A stretch of 15,518 bases of DNA, from the NCBI GenBank assembly GCA_902797005.1, contig CADBRE010000006.1:1-15518 (forward strand), written 5' to 3'. The notes below the pieces were generated by a model. That model did not search any database. It was not told the DNA's origin and saw only the letters and a program-made list of their open reading frames with translations. This document shows, one piece after another, positions 7,740 through 14,951 of this stretch (position 1 is its first letter; each line of letters opens with the position of its first letter). Both the position numbers and the translations under genes were made by a program. The stretch is from an uncultured Erysipelotrichaceae bacterium (GTDB lineage: Bacteria; Bacillota_I; Bacilli_A; RF39; UBA660).

Positions 7740-9164
7740 ATGAGTAGGAATAAAAAGAGAAATATCAGCAAGAAAAGAAAGAACAATAAAAAGAAATATA
7801 ATAATTATAATAATTACAATAATTTAAAAGTCAAATTAAAAACACATAGCAAAAGCAAATTCACTTCAATTAAAGCATTTACAACATTCCTAATAATACT
7901 ATTTGTTCTACTAATCTCCATATCCTTAGTCTATTTACTTAAAAACAGACAAGAAGAAAAGATAGAATTAAGAGATCTATATTTAGAAAATAATCAAATA
8001 ATAATAGAATTAAATAAGGATGCTCAGTGCTCGTTAGATAGCGAAAATTGGGTACATAGTAGTTATGAAACTTGTACATTTGACTATATTACTAAAATAG
8101 ATAACATCTACATAAAGTACAAAGATATTATTACCAAACACGATATATCAAAAGACTTTTCAATAGTAAATGAAATACATATAGAAAATAACAAACTGTA
8201 TTTGGCAATTAGTGGTGAAGAAAAAATAAACTACTCTTTAGTAGCAAAAGGTATAATAGAAGATAGACCTGTCTTTACAACTCAAGATGATACCATAGCA
8301 AAAGTTAGCGAAGATGGAATAGTAACTGGAATATCCAAAGGAGAAACAGTTATAACAATTAAACTTAGAGATAAAGAAGACACTGTTTCAGTAATAGTAA
8401 CAGATTTAATAGTAAAAAGACCGGAAGAATTTAACTACAACAGAAGTTATTTAACATGTAACAGATATACCAAAGAAGAAAATGATTTATTTGATGAGAT
8501 ATTAAGAGCAAGAGTGGACTCTGTAGGAAGAGGAACTCGTGCAGCAGTGGCTGAAGTCGCTAGATTTATAGGGTTAGAGTTCCCTTACAGACTAAACTAC
8601 TTTTCAGAAAACGGAAGACTTAACGCTAATAAAAAAGGTATTGATGGAGAAGGTAGATATTATCACGAAGGATTATTTTTACACTCATCAAGATTTAATA
8701 ACTTGTCTTCTTCGCTTTATGGTCCAGGAACATGGGGATGTAGATTTTATTCAATTCCACCAAAACTAATTCAAACCAATGGACTTGACTGCTCAGGATT
8801 TGTCTCTTGGGCTATGCTAAATGCCGGTTTTGATGTTGGGGACTTGGGTGCAGGAATATCTTCAGGAAAAGACTTAACTGATCTAGGAACTAGAATAAGA
8901 ATGACAACTGCACTTGATGAAGGAAAAGTAAGAGTTGGAGATTTACTATCACAAGAAGCTGGTGGAGAACACATTGCTATAGTTGCTGGTCTTAAAAACG
9001 GTTATTACTTTGTAGCAGAAAGCTTATGGTACGGAACAGGATATCTAGGAATGGTAATAAGAAAATATGATAAAGCCGAGTTTATAAAGAACTTCTATTG
9101 GCTCGTTGACATGTCAACATTCTATGAAGAAGATGGAAAACTTACAGATTACTGGGAATACTAA
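7740..9164 (+). CDS. Membrane-anchored Big2 + NlpC/P60 cysteine peptidase
   Basis: Likely cell-wall (peptidoglycan peptide) hydrolase displayed outside the membrane. The 474-residue protein starts with a very basic, Asn/Tyr-rich cytoplasmic tail (1-45, including three NNY-type repeats). One membrane segment follows (about 47-67), then an unassigned extracellular part (70-150), a Big2 Ig-like domain (about 150-222, with the SEDGIVTGISKGETVITI-type core) and a C-terminal NlpC/P60 domain (about 255-460). The catalytic cysteine is C351 in GLDCSGFVSW and the histidine is H411 in GEHIAIVAG. The third polar residue is not certain (E427 is a candidate). The ATG at 7740 is preferred over an in-frame TTG at 7731, since AAGGA lies 9 bases upstream of the ATG. 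The gene has its own promoter and terminator. Many family members cleave gamma-D-Glu to meso-DAP bonds, but the specificity here is unknown. Confidence 0.85.
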   Translation: MSRNKKRNISKKRKNNKKKYNNYNNYNNLKVKLKTHSKSKFTSIKAFTTFLIILFVLLISISLVYLLKNRQEEKIELRDLYLENNQIIIELNKDAQCSLDSENWVHSSYETCTFDYITKIDNIYIKYKDIITKHDISKDFSIVNEIHIENNKLYLAISGEEKINYSLVAKGIIEDRPVFTTQDDTIAKVSEDGIVTGISKGETVITIKLRDKEDTVSVIVTDLIVKRPEEFNYNRSYLTCNRYTKEENDLFDEILRARVDSVGRGTRAAVAEVARFIGLEFPYRLNYFSENGRLNANKKGIDGEGRYYHEGLFLHSSRFNNLSSSLYGPGTWGCRFYSIPPKLIQTNGLDCSGFVSWAMLNAGFDVGDLGAGISSGKDLTDLGTRIRMTTALDEGKVRVGDLLSQEAGGEHIAIVAGLKNGYYFVAESLWYGTGYLGMVIRKYDKAEFIKNFYWLVDMSTFYEEDGKLTDYWEY

Positions 9165-9194
9165 AACATATGCAATAAAAATGCATATGTTTTT
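9163..9194 (+). terminator. Intrinsic terminator of the NlpC/P60 gene
   Basis: A 12-bp perfect inverted repeat (9163-9174 with 9182-9193, core CATATGCA/TGCATATG) over a 7-base loop ends in five T. It starts inside the TAA stop codon. The A-rich left arm means it may also work toward the left on the minus strand. Confidence 0.7.
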
Positions 9195-9202
9195 CTTAAC
9201 TT

Positions 9203-9226
9203 AAAAGGAAGCACTAATTGCTTCCT
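9203..9226 (-). terminator. Intrinsic terminator of htrA
   Basis: The minus strand reads AGGAAGCA, a 5-base loop ATTAG, then TGCTTCCT and a short T run. The loop contains the htrA stop codon TAG. The T run is short (TTTT including the stem end), so the upstream-lying hairpin at 9163-9194 may assist. Confidence 0.6.
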
Positions 9227-10293
9227 AATGTTATTTTAAGTTCTTTTTCTTTACCATCTCTAATAATAGTCAATTTAATAGTATCATTTATTTCATAACT
9301 ATATAATCTATATCTAAACTCTGCAATATCAGCTACTTTGTCACTTTCTACTTTAATTACAACATCACCTTTTTCAAGACCGGCTTTATCTGCGCTACTG
9401 CCTTCTTCAACATCAGCAATGACTACCCCTTCAGTAATATTGCTATCGATTCTTATACCGCTATATGCAAGTTGATAAACGCTACTAGCATTTAACATAC
9501 TAATTCCAATATAAGGCCTAGAAATAGAACCACTTTTCACTAAATCATTAGCATAATTTACAGCATCCTCAATTGGAATAGCAAAGCCAATTCCTTCAAT
9601 TGTACTCTCAACAATTTTTAAAGAGTTGATACCTATAACCTCACCATTAGCATTACATAGTGGACCGCCACTATTACCAGGATTTATTGCTGCATCTGTT
9701 TGCATAACATTCATAATCCAGTCATATGAATTACCGCTAACACTAACACTTACAAGTCTATCCTTACCGGAAAGTATTCCTTTAGTAACAGTACCTCTAT
9801 AATCAATACCCATCGGAGAACCTATAGTAAATACTGTATCACCTTTTCTAGCATTAACACTGCTTCCTAAAGTAGCAACACCTTTAATTTTGTCTGCATC
9901 AACTCTTAAAACAGCAATGTCAGCATACTCATCGCTTCCCACTAATGTAGCAGTAGCTTCTGAGTCATCAACAAATGTAATCTTAATTTCTTTAGCGCCT
10001 TCAATAACATGATGATTAGTCATTATATAAGCTATATTTCCATCAACTTTATAAACAAATCCAGTTCCAGTACCAGCTAAAGCATTATTTTTTTTATAAT
10101 TTTGAACAACCACAACGGCAGGCTCAACTTTCTCTACAGCATCAGCTATTCCAGTATCAGTAACAGTAACATTCTTTTCTGTTACGGTTTTAACTACTTC
10201 ATTAGGAAATCTATTAACAACAAAAACAGTTCCTCCAATTCCCAATCCCAAACATAATAAACATAACACAAATATTAAACCTTTTCTTCTCAT
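9214..10293 (-). CDS. htrA: HtrA/DegP-like membrane-anchored serine protease with PDZ domain
   Basis: Envelope quality-control protease of the trypsin-like S1C (DegP/HtrA) family. The 359-residue protein has an N-terminal membrane anchor (about 5-27), a linker, a trypsin-like domain (about 50-255) and one PDZ domain (about 262-356) that would bind exposed C-termini of misfolded substrates. The catalytic triad is H95 in TNHHVI, D125 in ADIAVLR and S208 in GNSGGPL, all intact. Size and layout match Firmicute HtrA-type proteases. The ATG at 10293 is chosen because GGAG lies about 8 bases upstream. An in-frame GTG at 10308 would include that site in the coding sequence and overlap the previous gene. 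The upstream Abi_2 gene stops 11 bases before the start and no promoter is visible between them, so the two are one transcript. No CssRS-type two-component genes are nearby. Confidence 0.93.
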   Translation of the reverse strand: MRRKGLIFVLCLLCLGLGIGGTVFVVNRFPNEVVKTVTEKNVTVTDTGIADAVEKVEPAVVVVQNYKKNNALAGTGTGFVYKVDGNIAYIMTNHHVIEGAKEIKITFVDDSEATATLVGSDEYADIAVLRVDADKIKGVATLGSSVNARKGDTVFTIGSPMGIDYRGTVTKGILSGKDRLVSVSVSGNSYDWIMNVMQTDAAINPGNSGGPLCNANGEVIGINSLKIVESTIEGIGFAIPIEDAVNYANDLVKSGSISRPYIGISMLNASSVYQLAYSGIRIDSNITEGVVIADVEEGSSADKAGLEKGDVVIKVESDKVADIAEFRYRLYSYEINDTIKLTIIRDGKEKELKITLGSN

Positions 10294-10304
10294 ATTATCA
10301 CTCC

Positions 10305-11237
10305 TCACATATACATAATGTCTTTATAATTAAGTGGAAATCCCATCTTTTCTAAAACATCTTCAATACTTATTGTATTTAGCTTTCCTTGTAGCTTATC
10401 AAGTTCATAATTTATCTCATTCATCATCATTTTAAAATCAACATCAGTCAGTAGCCTTTTAAGAATAATTATCAATGCAAATATATCATTTTTTCCATAA
10501 ACATATTCACCATTAGTTTTATCTATATCAAGCATTTTATGATACTTGTTATCGGGTACTATCCTCTGAGTAAAATGATCAAACAAAACATCTTCATGAG
10601 CACATAAGTTTCTATAGTTAGCAAGAATAGGCAGGTATACTTCCATCTCATCAGGCTCAACTTTATAAACATCAGCTATATCTTTTTTATCAGTTGCCTT
10701 CAGCACAGAAAACATTTCACTAATAAGACCAAAACTAATAACTTTAATACCTATCCATAAAGGTATATATCCATAATTTTCAATGTAATGACTAGTTGCT
10801 CCATGCTGTGTTCCATTAACCCTATATTGCCTTTTAACTTTTCTAATAAGATCATTAATTTGTCTTAATCTAGACTTATCATTATCAAAGTTCTTGACAT
10901 CCAAATACTCTTTCTCTTTATATCCATATTTTCTACTAAGAGTGTAACTAAATATTGACTTATAGTTATTTTCAACAATCAAAAGATTTTTAAAAATTAT
11001 ATTTCTAAACATTCTATCAAATACAAACAAGCTATATAACTCATCAAAAGTAGTACCAACTTTAAATGTTCTACTTGAATCATGCTTTAAAAACAAATGT
11101 CTATACCCCATTAAAAAGAAATAATTTTCTCTAAGTAATATTTCTTTAGCACCATCTATATCATTTATAATTAGGTTTTTATTTTTTAGTATCTCAATTT
11201 GTTCATCTAATGTTTTAAAAACTTTTTGATTAGCCAT
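10305..11237 (-). CDS. Abi_2 family (AbiD/AbiF-like) protein with HEPN RNase motif
   Basis: The 310-residue protein fits the Abi_2 family, which includes lactococcal phage abortive infection proteins AbiD/AbiF. Recognisable parts are an N-terminal 'L-EQIEILKNKNLII' segment (10-25), 'FLMGYRHLF' (41-49), the helix 'FVFDRMFRNIIFKNLLIVENNYKS' region (71-94, split here as FVFDRMFRNI and LLIVENNYKS), 'YGYIPLWIGIKVISFGLISEM' region (155-175) and the motif R209-N-L-C-A-H214. RN-x3-H is the catalytic signature of HEPN ribonucleases, so RNA cleavage is the expected activity, though not proved. The ATG at 11237 is preferred; a GTG at 11249 is an alternative. It has its own extended -10 promoter and is followed 11 bases later by htrA. 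No antitoxin gene or tandem-repeat RNA is visible next to it. Composition is like that of its neighbours. Confidence 0.82.
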   Translation of the reverse strand: MANQKVFKTLDEQIEILKNKNLIINDIDGAKEILLRENYFFLMGYRHLFLKHDSSRTFKVGTTFDELYSLFVFDRMFRNIIFKNLLIVENNYKSIFSYTLSRKYGYKEKEYLDVKNFDNDKSRLRQINDLIRKVKRQYRVNGTQHGATSHYIENYGYIPLWIGIKVISFGLISEMFSVLKATDKKDIADVYKVEPDEMEVYLPILANYRNLCAHEDVLFDHFTQRIVPDNKYHKMLDIDKTNGEYVYGKNDIFALIIILKRLLTDVDFKMMMNEINYELDKLQGKLNTISIEDVLEKMGFPLNYKDIMYM

Positions 11238-11260
11238 TATCCTTTTCACTCCTACTATAC

Positions 11261-11269
11261 ATTCTATCA
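11261..11269 (-). promoter_or_regulatory. Extended -10 promoter of the abi-htrA operon
   Basis: The minus strand reads TGATAGAAT, followed by a leader of about 17 nt to the ATG at 11237. The -35 region is weak (AGTTAA at 17 bases). Confidence 0.55.
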
Positions 11270-11314
11270 CAAAATGATTAATTTAACTACTCTTTTCACA
11301 AACTTTTCATAAAA

Positions 11315-11339
11315 GAAAAAAGCCACTTATAAAAGCAGC
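11315..11339 (-). terminator. Intrinsic terminator of the RsgI-like gene
   Basis: The minus strand reads GCTGCTT, TTAT loop, AAGTGGC (7-bp stem with two G-U pairs in RNA), followed by six T and a T-rich tail. It sits 15 bases past the stop of the RsgI-like gene and separates it from abi. Confidence 0.75.
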
Positions 11340-11353
11340 ATTTTAAAAACATA

Positions 11354-12715
11354 TTATTCACTCATTGGCTCTTTAATATCCAATAATTGACAAACATCTT
11401 TTTCTAGTCTCGAATTTTCACCTTGACACCTATATCCTATGACTTTATCAATAACATTATTATAATTTAAACATCTGTTTTCAGTTAAAGTAAATCCATT
11501 TGGGCAGGTTCTTTCTCTATATCCTTCCTCAGTTTCTTCAAAAGTGCATTTAGTTCCAGATAATTTAGCATTGTTATTTGAGCACTTATATTCAGTTACA
11601 CTAGGATTAGTATATTTAACAGAACCTTCACAAAACTCATTCCTACTACTATATCTTTTGCCATCTCTTGCACCCTTACAAATTAATATGTTTGATGCAT
11701 CATCCCAGCAAAAACCACCAACTTGTATCTTACCAGGACAACCAGAAGCCATAACAGGTGCTCTATGCCAGTAACACTTCCCACCTGATATTGTATATTC
11801 AGTTCCATCATTCACTTCACACGGAGACATTGGATGAGTAGCATTACTTGTATCAACGCATACCATATCTTTAGCATCACCATCAGTTGAACGCGTTAGA
11901 CCTGCTTGTACCCTAGTCATTAAAGTTCCGCTAGCACATGTATATTTATTAGGTATTGCATTTTCAACAATTTCTCTAACACACTTCCCATCAACTAAGT
12001 TAAATGCTTCATTACACTTTAGATTATCACTTTCAACAGTCCCGATTTCTTCATAACATTTTCCTTTATACTCGTTATATCCTGAAGGACAAATGTTATC
12101 TACAATCGGCGCTGTTTCTCCTATAACTTTAACGCACCTATCACCTTCTAAATTATAATCGCTATCGCAATATTTTCCAGTAAGCTTAGTCTCATTAATT
12201 TCATTTATTGACTTTTCAACAAAATCATCAATATTTAACTGCTCATTTTCACTAACAGTCTCCAACAGTAGTGCAGCTTTAGCTTCAGTAATTCCATGTT
12301 GCAATGCTAGTTCCTTTGCTTCTTCACTAATCTCAGGTTTAATTATATTAACCTTAACATTTTTTTCAGTAAAAACTTCGTTCATTAGATTAGAATAATC
12401 TTTACCTTCCACTCCAATAACAATCGTATTTTCTTCACCTCTAATAAAGTCATTCTCAATTAACTTATCAACAATTTTTCCCATTGCTTCTTTAAATGAA
12501 ATATTCTCCATATCACTACTAACTATTACATTAGCATCTTCATTAAGCGGCCTTATCTTTTTAACATTATCATTTCTATCGATTGTAATTTCAATACTAG
12601 GGTTAATATCTATTGTTAAAATAGTATCTCCATTTCTATTAAAAACAAAATATACACCTACCAAAACCAAAACTAATAACAATCCACAAATAATCAATAC
12701 ATTCCTTTTCTTCAC
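11354..12715 (-). CDS. RsgI-like membrane protein with ten extracellular cysteine pairs
   Basis: The 453-residue protein has one N-terminal membrane segment (about 6-26) right behind five residues (MKKRN), then an RsgI-type extracytoplasmic domain (about 30-180) recognised from 'TIDINPSIEITIDRNDNV' and 'PLNEDANVIV' and from the later 'HGITEAKAALL'. Residues 183-442 hold 20 cysteines in ten pairs, mostly C-x9-11-C, often with a G/D-K/R-C end, which suggests disulfide-bonded repeats outside the cell. The cytoplasmic anti-sigma peptide found in true RsgI proteins is absent and no sigI lies nearby, so an anti-sigma role is doubtful; surface sensing or adhesion is speculative. The start is a GTG at 12715 with AGGAG 8 bases upstream; an earlier in-frame GTG at 12724 overlaps that site. 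It has its own promoter and terminator. Confidence 0.75.
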   Translation of the reverse strand: MKKRNVLIICGLLLVLVLVGVYFVFNRNGDTILTIDINPSIEITIDRNDNVKKIRPLNEDANVIVSSDMENISFKEAMGKIVDKLIENDFIRGEENTIVIGVEGKDYSNLMNEVFTEKNVKVNIIKPEISEEAKELALQHGITEAKAALLLETVSENEQLNIDDFVEKSINEINETKLTGKYCDSDYNLEGDRCVKVIGETAPIVDNICPSGYNEYKGKCYEEIGTVESDNLKCNEAFNLVDGKCVREIVENAIPNKYTCASGTLMTRVQAGLTRSTDGDAKDMVCVDTSNATHPMSPCEVNDGTEYTISGGKCYWHRAPVMASGCPGKIQVGGFCWDDASNILICKGARDGKRYSSRNEFCEGSVKYTNPSVTEYKCSNNNAKLSGTKCTFEETEEGYRERTCPNGFTLTENRCLNYNNVIDKVIGYRCQGENSRLEKDVCQLLDIKEPMSE

Positions 12716-12734
12716 ACTTATCACTCCTAAAGCA

Positions 12735-12743
12735 ATTTTATCA
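12735..12743 (-). promoter_or_regulatory. Extended -10 promoter of the RsgI-like gene
   Basis: The minus strand reads TGATAAAAT, the same 9-mer used by the NlpC/P60 gene. The leader is about 13 nt before the GTG at 12715. The sequence at the -35 spacing is TTCTTT, weak. Confidence 0.55.
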
Positions 12744-12768
12744 ATTAAATAGCAAAAAAAGAAGAACC

Positions 12769-12790
12769 AAAAAAGGACTATATAGTCCCT
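12769..12790 (-). terminator. Intrinsic terminator of the MFS-LuxR gene
   Basis: The minus strand reads GGACT, ATAT loop, AGTCC, followed by six T; the stem can be extended by A-T and G-U pairs. The loop contains part of the TAG stop codon of the gene it ends. Confidence 0.75.
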
Positions 12791-14091
12791 TCAAAACATT
12801 TTTTAATTAAATCTTTCTTTTTCATATTAGTTTTTTTATAAATACTAGCAACATGTCTCTTAACAGTATATAAAGATATAAATAATAAATCCGCAATTTC
12901 TTGATTACTTTTGCATTCAACTAAATGTTCTAAAACTTTACTTTCTTGAACAGATAACTTATATTGTATCATTATTCTTTTAATCATATCTTCTTTTGTA
13001 ACTTCTTTTTTATGATAAAACAATCCAAAATACACAAATATCAAAACTGCTAAACAAATAGCAATAACAATTATTAAAATTGTTGAATTATCAACTAAAT
13101 AGTCCTCAAACAGAACTAATAACCCTTCCATAATTCTTGAATACATAAGCCCAAAAGCACTCATATATAAAACTCGGTTATTATCTGCAAAATTAACAAA
13201 ACTTATTGTCCTATAAACAACAAAGAAACTTACAAAAAAGTATGAAAGTGCTGCGATTAAATATGTTGAATATCCTAAAGACAAAAGAATAATAGATAGT
13301 AGTGAAAATATAAAACTAGAAATAACAGACACTTCAAATAGTTTAAAATGCTTATCAGCAAAGAAACCAGCAAGTAAAAGTCCAGCACAATAATAAAGTC
13401 TAGTATCACCATATCCTCCTGAAACATTAATAGTTTTAATAGCAATAACGTCAGTACATAGTCCAGATAACAAAGCCATTAATAATACAATAATTGTTAA
13501 AGCACCAAAACTCTTAAAAGCTTTTTTATCAATTCTATTAGTCTTAATATTATTAAAAGTATACCTCATTAAAATAAAAATATTTATAATTACTATAGGC
13601 ACATAAATTAATAATGATAAGTATGAAGTATAAACTCTTTCTGGTAGTAAAACTATTAAATAAGTTCCAACTGATCCTAGGCCATAACCAATTGAAAATA
13701 CTCTTCCCCTATACTCTTCCTTAACATTACCAAGTAAATAAAAATGATATCCCGCTCCAAAACCTGCTGTTCCAAAAAAACATGTTGCACACATCAAAGC
13801 AGCCAGTACATATTTATCCTTAATAAAGAAAAATAAGCACATTGAAAGAGTAGCTATTATTGTAAATATTAAATAACATAATTTTAATCTTTTAGCCTTC
13901 TTATACAATAAAACAAAGAATAGAATGCCTAATGCCATTGAAATACTACCAAGTAACATTTCAGCCACATTTATAAAATTAGTACTTGCATAACTAATTA
14001 AATATTGCTCTTGAGATAAATAAACAGAACTACACCAAAAGAAACCTAAAGCTAAAATCAAAATATACTTAAAATTGTTTTTGCTAAACAT
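12778..14091 (-). CDS. Membrane-embedded LuxR-family regulator (12-TM MFS-like + GerE HTH)
   Basis: The 437-residue protein has about 12 hydrophobic segments spread over residues 7-360, arranged like two six-helix halves of a major facilitator, with a charged cytoplasmic loop between (about 176-192). A LuxR/GerE helix-turn-helix follows at the C-terminus (about 378-432): 'LSVQESKVLEHL', 'SNQEIADLLFIS' and 'YTVKRHVASIYKKTNM' match the family pattern with its TVKxH recognition helix. I infer a one-component regulator in which the membrane part senses or binds a ligand and the tethered HTH controls transcription. Similar MFS-LuxR fusions are known mainly from Coriobacteriia (for example Eggerthella). 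The ATG at 14091 follows AGAGGTGAG. The gene has its own promoter and terminator. Targets are unknown; the RsgI-like gene next to it is the nearest candidate. Confidence 0.82.
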   Translation of the reverse strand: MFSKNNFKYILILALGFFWCSSVYLSQEQYLISYASTNFINVAEMLLGSISMALGILFFVLLYKKAKRLKLCYLIFTIIATLSMCLFFFIKDKYVLAALMCATCFFGTAGFGAGYHFYLLGNVKEEYRGRVFSIGYGLGSVGTYLIVLLPERVYTSYLSLLIYVPIVIINIFILMRYTFNNIKTNRIDKKAFKSFGALTIIVLLMALLSGLCTDVIAIKTINVSGGYGDTRLYYCAGLLLAGFFADKHFKLFEVSVISSFIFSLLSIILLSLGYSTYLIAALSYFFVSFFVVYRTISFVNFADNNRVLYMSAFGLMYSRIMEGLLVLFEDYLVDNSTILIIVIAICLAVLIFVYFGLFYHKKEVTKEDMIKRIMIQYKLSVQESKVLEHLVECKSNQEIADLLFISLYTVKRHVASIYKKTNMKKKDLIKKCFEGTI

Positions 14092-14111
14092 AGACTCACC
14101 TCTTTAGCTAC

Positions 14112-14140
14112 ATTATAGCAACGAATAAATAACAAGTAAA
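14112..14140 (-). promoter_or_regulatory. Promoter of the MFS-LuxR gene
   Basis: On the minus strand TTTACT (14140-14135), 17 bases, consensus TATAAT (14117-14112) with extended TG at 14120-14119. The leader is about 14 nt. Confidence 0.75.
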
Positions 14141-14306
14141 GAAAAAGACTACAAACGCTTATTATTCAATTTAATGATTACTAGTAAAAAGATGTTGTTA
14201 TTTAAAGGAATGCTGAAAAGCACAAAAAGACATTAATGAATTAAAAACATTCATAGTAAATAACGCTAAAGCAACATTAAAGAAATAAATTACAATGCAG
14301 AAAAAA

Positions 14307-14837
14307 TTATAAGTAACCCTTAAACAGTATTTTTGTTTTTCTTAAATACTCTTTTCTTTTTTCTAGTTTCTCAGGATTATGAGCAAGAGCATCACATCTC
14401 TGAATTATATAACGCTTATAAGAAAGATCATAATTGTTACTAACATCATGTTTAGTTATTGGAGTATCATGATACTTAATTAAATAACACACTTCATTAA
14501 CAAACTTTTCATCATATCCAAGTCTCTTGAGTATGTTTTTACTCATTAAACTTGAAACCTCAGGATGTCCCTTAAAATGCCGAATGTTTCCTTCTTCTTG
14601 AAATGAAAACGGTTTACCAATGTCATGTAACAATAAGCATAATCTTATCTCAAAATCATTTTCTGATAAAGAAAGAGCAAGCAACGTGTGATTCCAAACA
14701 TCTAAATGATGGTGTGGATGCATGTGTTTAAATCCAATCATGTACTTAATCTCAGGAATAATACTAAGCATATAATCCATATTATCATTAATGCACTTTA
14801 CTACATCATCACTAGTTAAAATACTTTCCAATAACAT
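14307..14837 (-). CDS. HD-domain phosphohydrolase, CCA-enzyme-like HD domain
   Basis: A 176-residue stand-alone HD-domain protein. Metal-binding positions are visible: H50 in VWNHTLLAL, H71-D72 in LLLHDIGKP, H87/H91 in RHFKGHPE and D149 in QRCDALAHN. The stretch from H50 to the 'KYHDTPI' at 121-127 resembles the C-terminal HD region of bacterial tRNA nucleotidyltransferases, which has phosphatase/phosphodiesterase activity there, but no nucleotidyltransferase part is present. The substrate cannot be named from sequence. The HHHH-rich stretch MHPHHHLD (39-46) just before the first metal ligand is as in the family. The start ATG at 14837 follows GGGAG by 7 bases; an ATG 7 bases earlier is out of frame and soon stops. 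It is monocistronic by its own promoter. No clear terminator is seen after it, only a six-T run two bases past its stop. Confidence 0.8.
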   Translation of the reverse strand: MLLESILTSDDVVKCINDNMDYMLSIIPEIKYMIGFKHMHPHHHLDVWNHTLLALSLSENDFEIRLCLLLHDIGKPFSFQEEGNIRHFKGHPEVSSLMSKNILKRLGYDEKFVNEVCYLIKYHDTPITKHDVSNNYDLSYKRYIIQRCDALAHNPEKLEKRKEYLRKTKILFKGYL

Positions 14838-14875
14838 ATAGCATCTCCCTGTTTAACTATTTAATAATGATTTAT

Positions 14876-14884
14876 ATTATATCA
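14876..14884 (-). promoter_or_regulatory. Extended -10 promoter of the HD-domain gene
   Basis: The minus strand reads TGATATAAT, a consensus -10 with TGn; no good -35. The leader is about 32 nt. Confidence 0.6.
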
Positions 14885-14916
14885 GTAAATAAAAACAATT
14901 ACTAGAATAAACCCAC

Positions 14917-14946
14917 AAAACCCAGACAAAAACTAATCTGGGTTTT
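14917..14946 (-). terminator. Terminator after the guaD-side transcript (possibly bidirectional)
   Basis: A 10-bp perfect inverted repeat, AAAACCCAGA (14917-14926) and TCTGGGTTTT (14937-14946), over a 10-base loop, ending in TTTT in both directions. It lies 5 bases after the last open frame of the right-hand cluster and before the HD-gene promoter. Confidence 0.75.
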
Positions 14947-14951
14947 CATTA

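Noticed and set aside
7797..7823. Short tandem repeat coding for NNY units
   Set aside because: Three degenerate 9-base units inside a basic cytoplasmic tail, a low-complexity coding stretch and not a CRISPR or mobile-element repeat.
11238..11353. A structured RNA antitoxin upstream of the Abi_2 gene, as proposed for some AbiF systems
   Set aside because: The 115-base gap is filled by the terminator of the preceding gene and the abi promoter; no tandem repeats or second hairpin were seen.
11354..12715. A functional SigI/RsgI sigma-anti-sigma pair
   Set aside because: The cytoplasmic part is only five residues and no sigma factor gene is adjacent.
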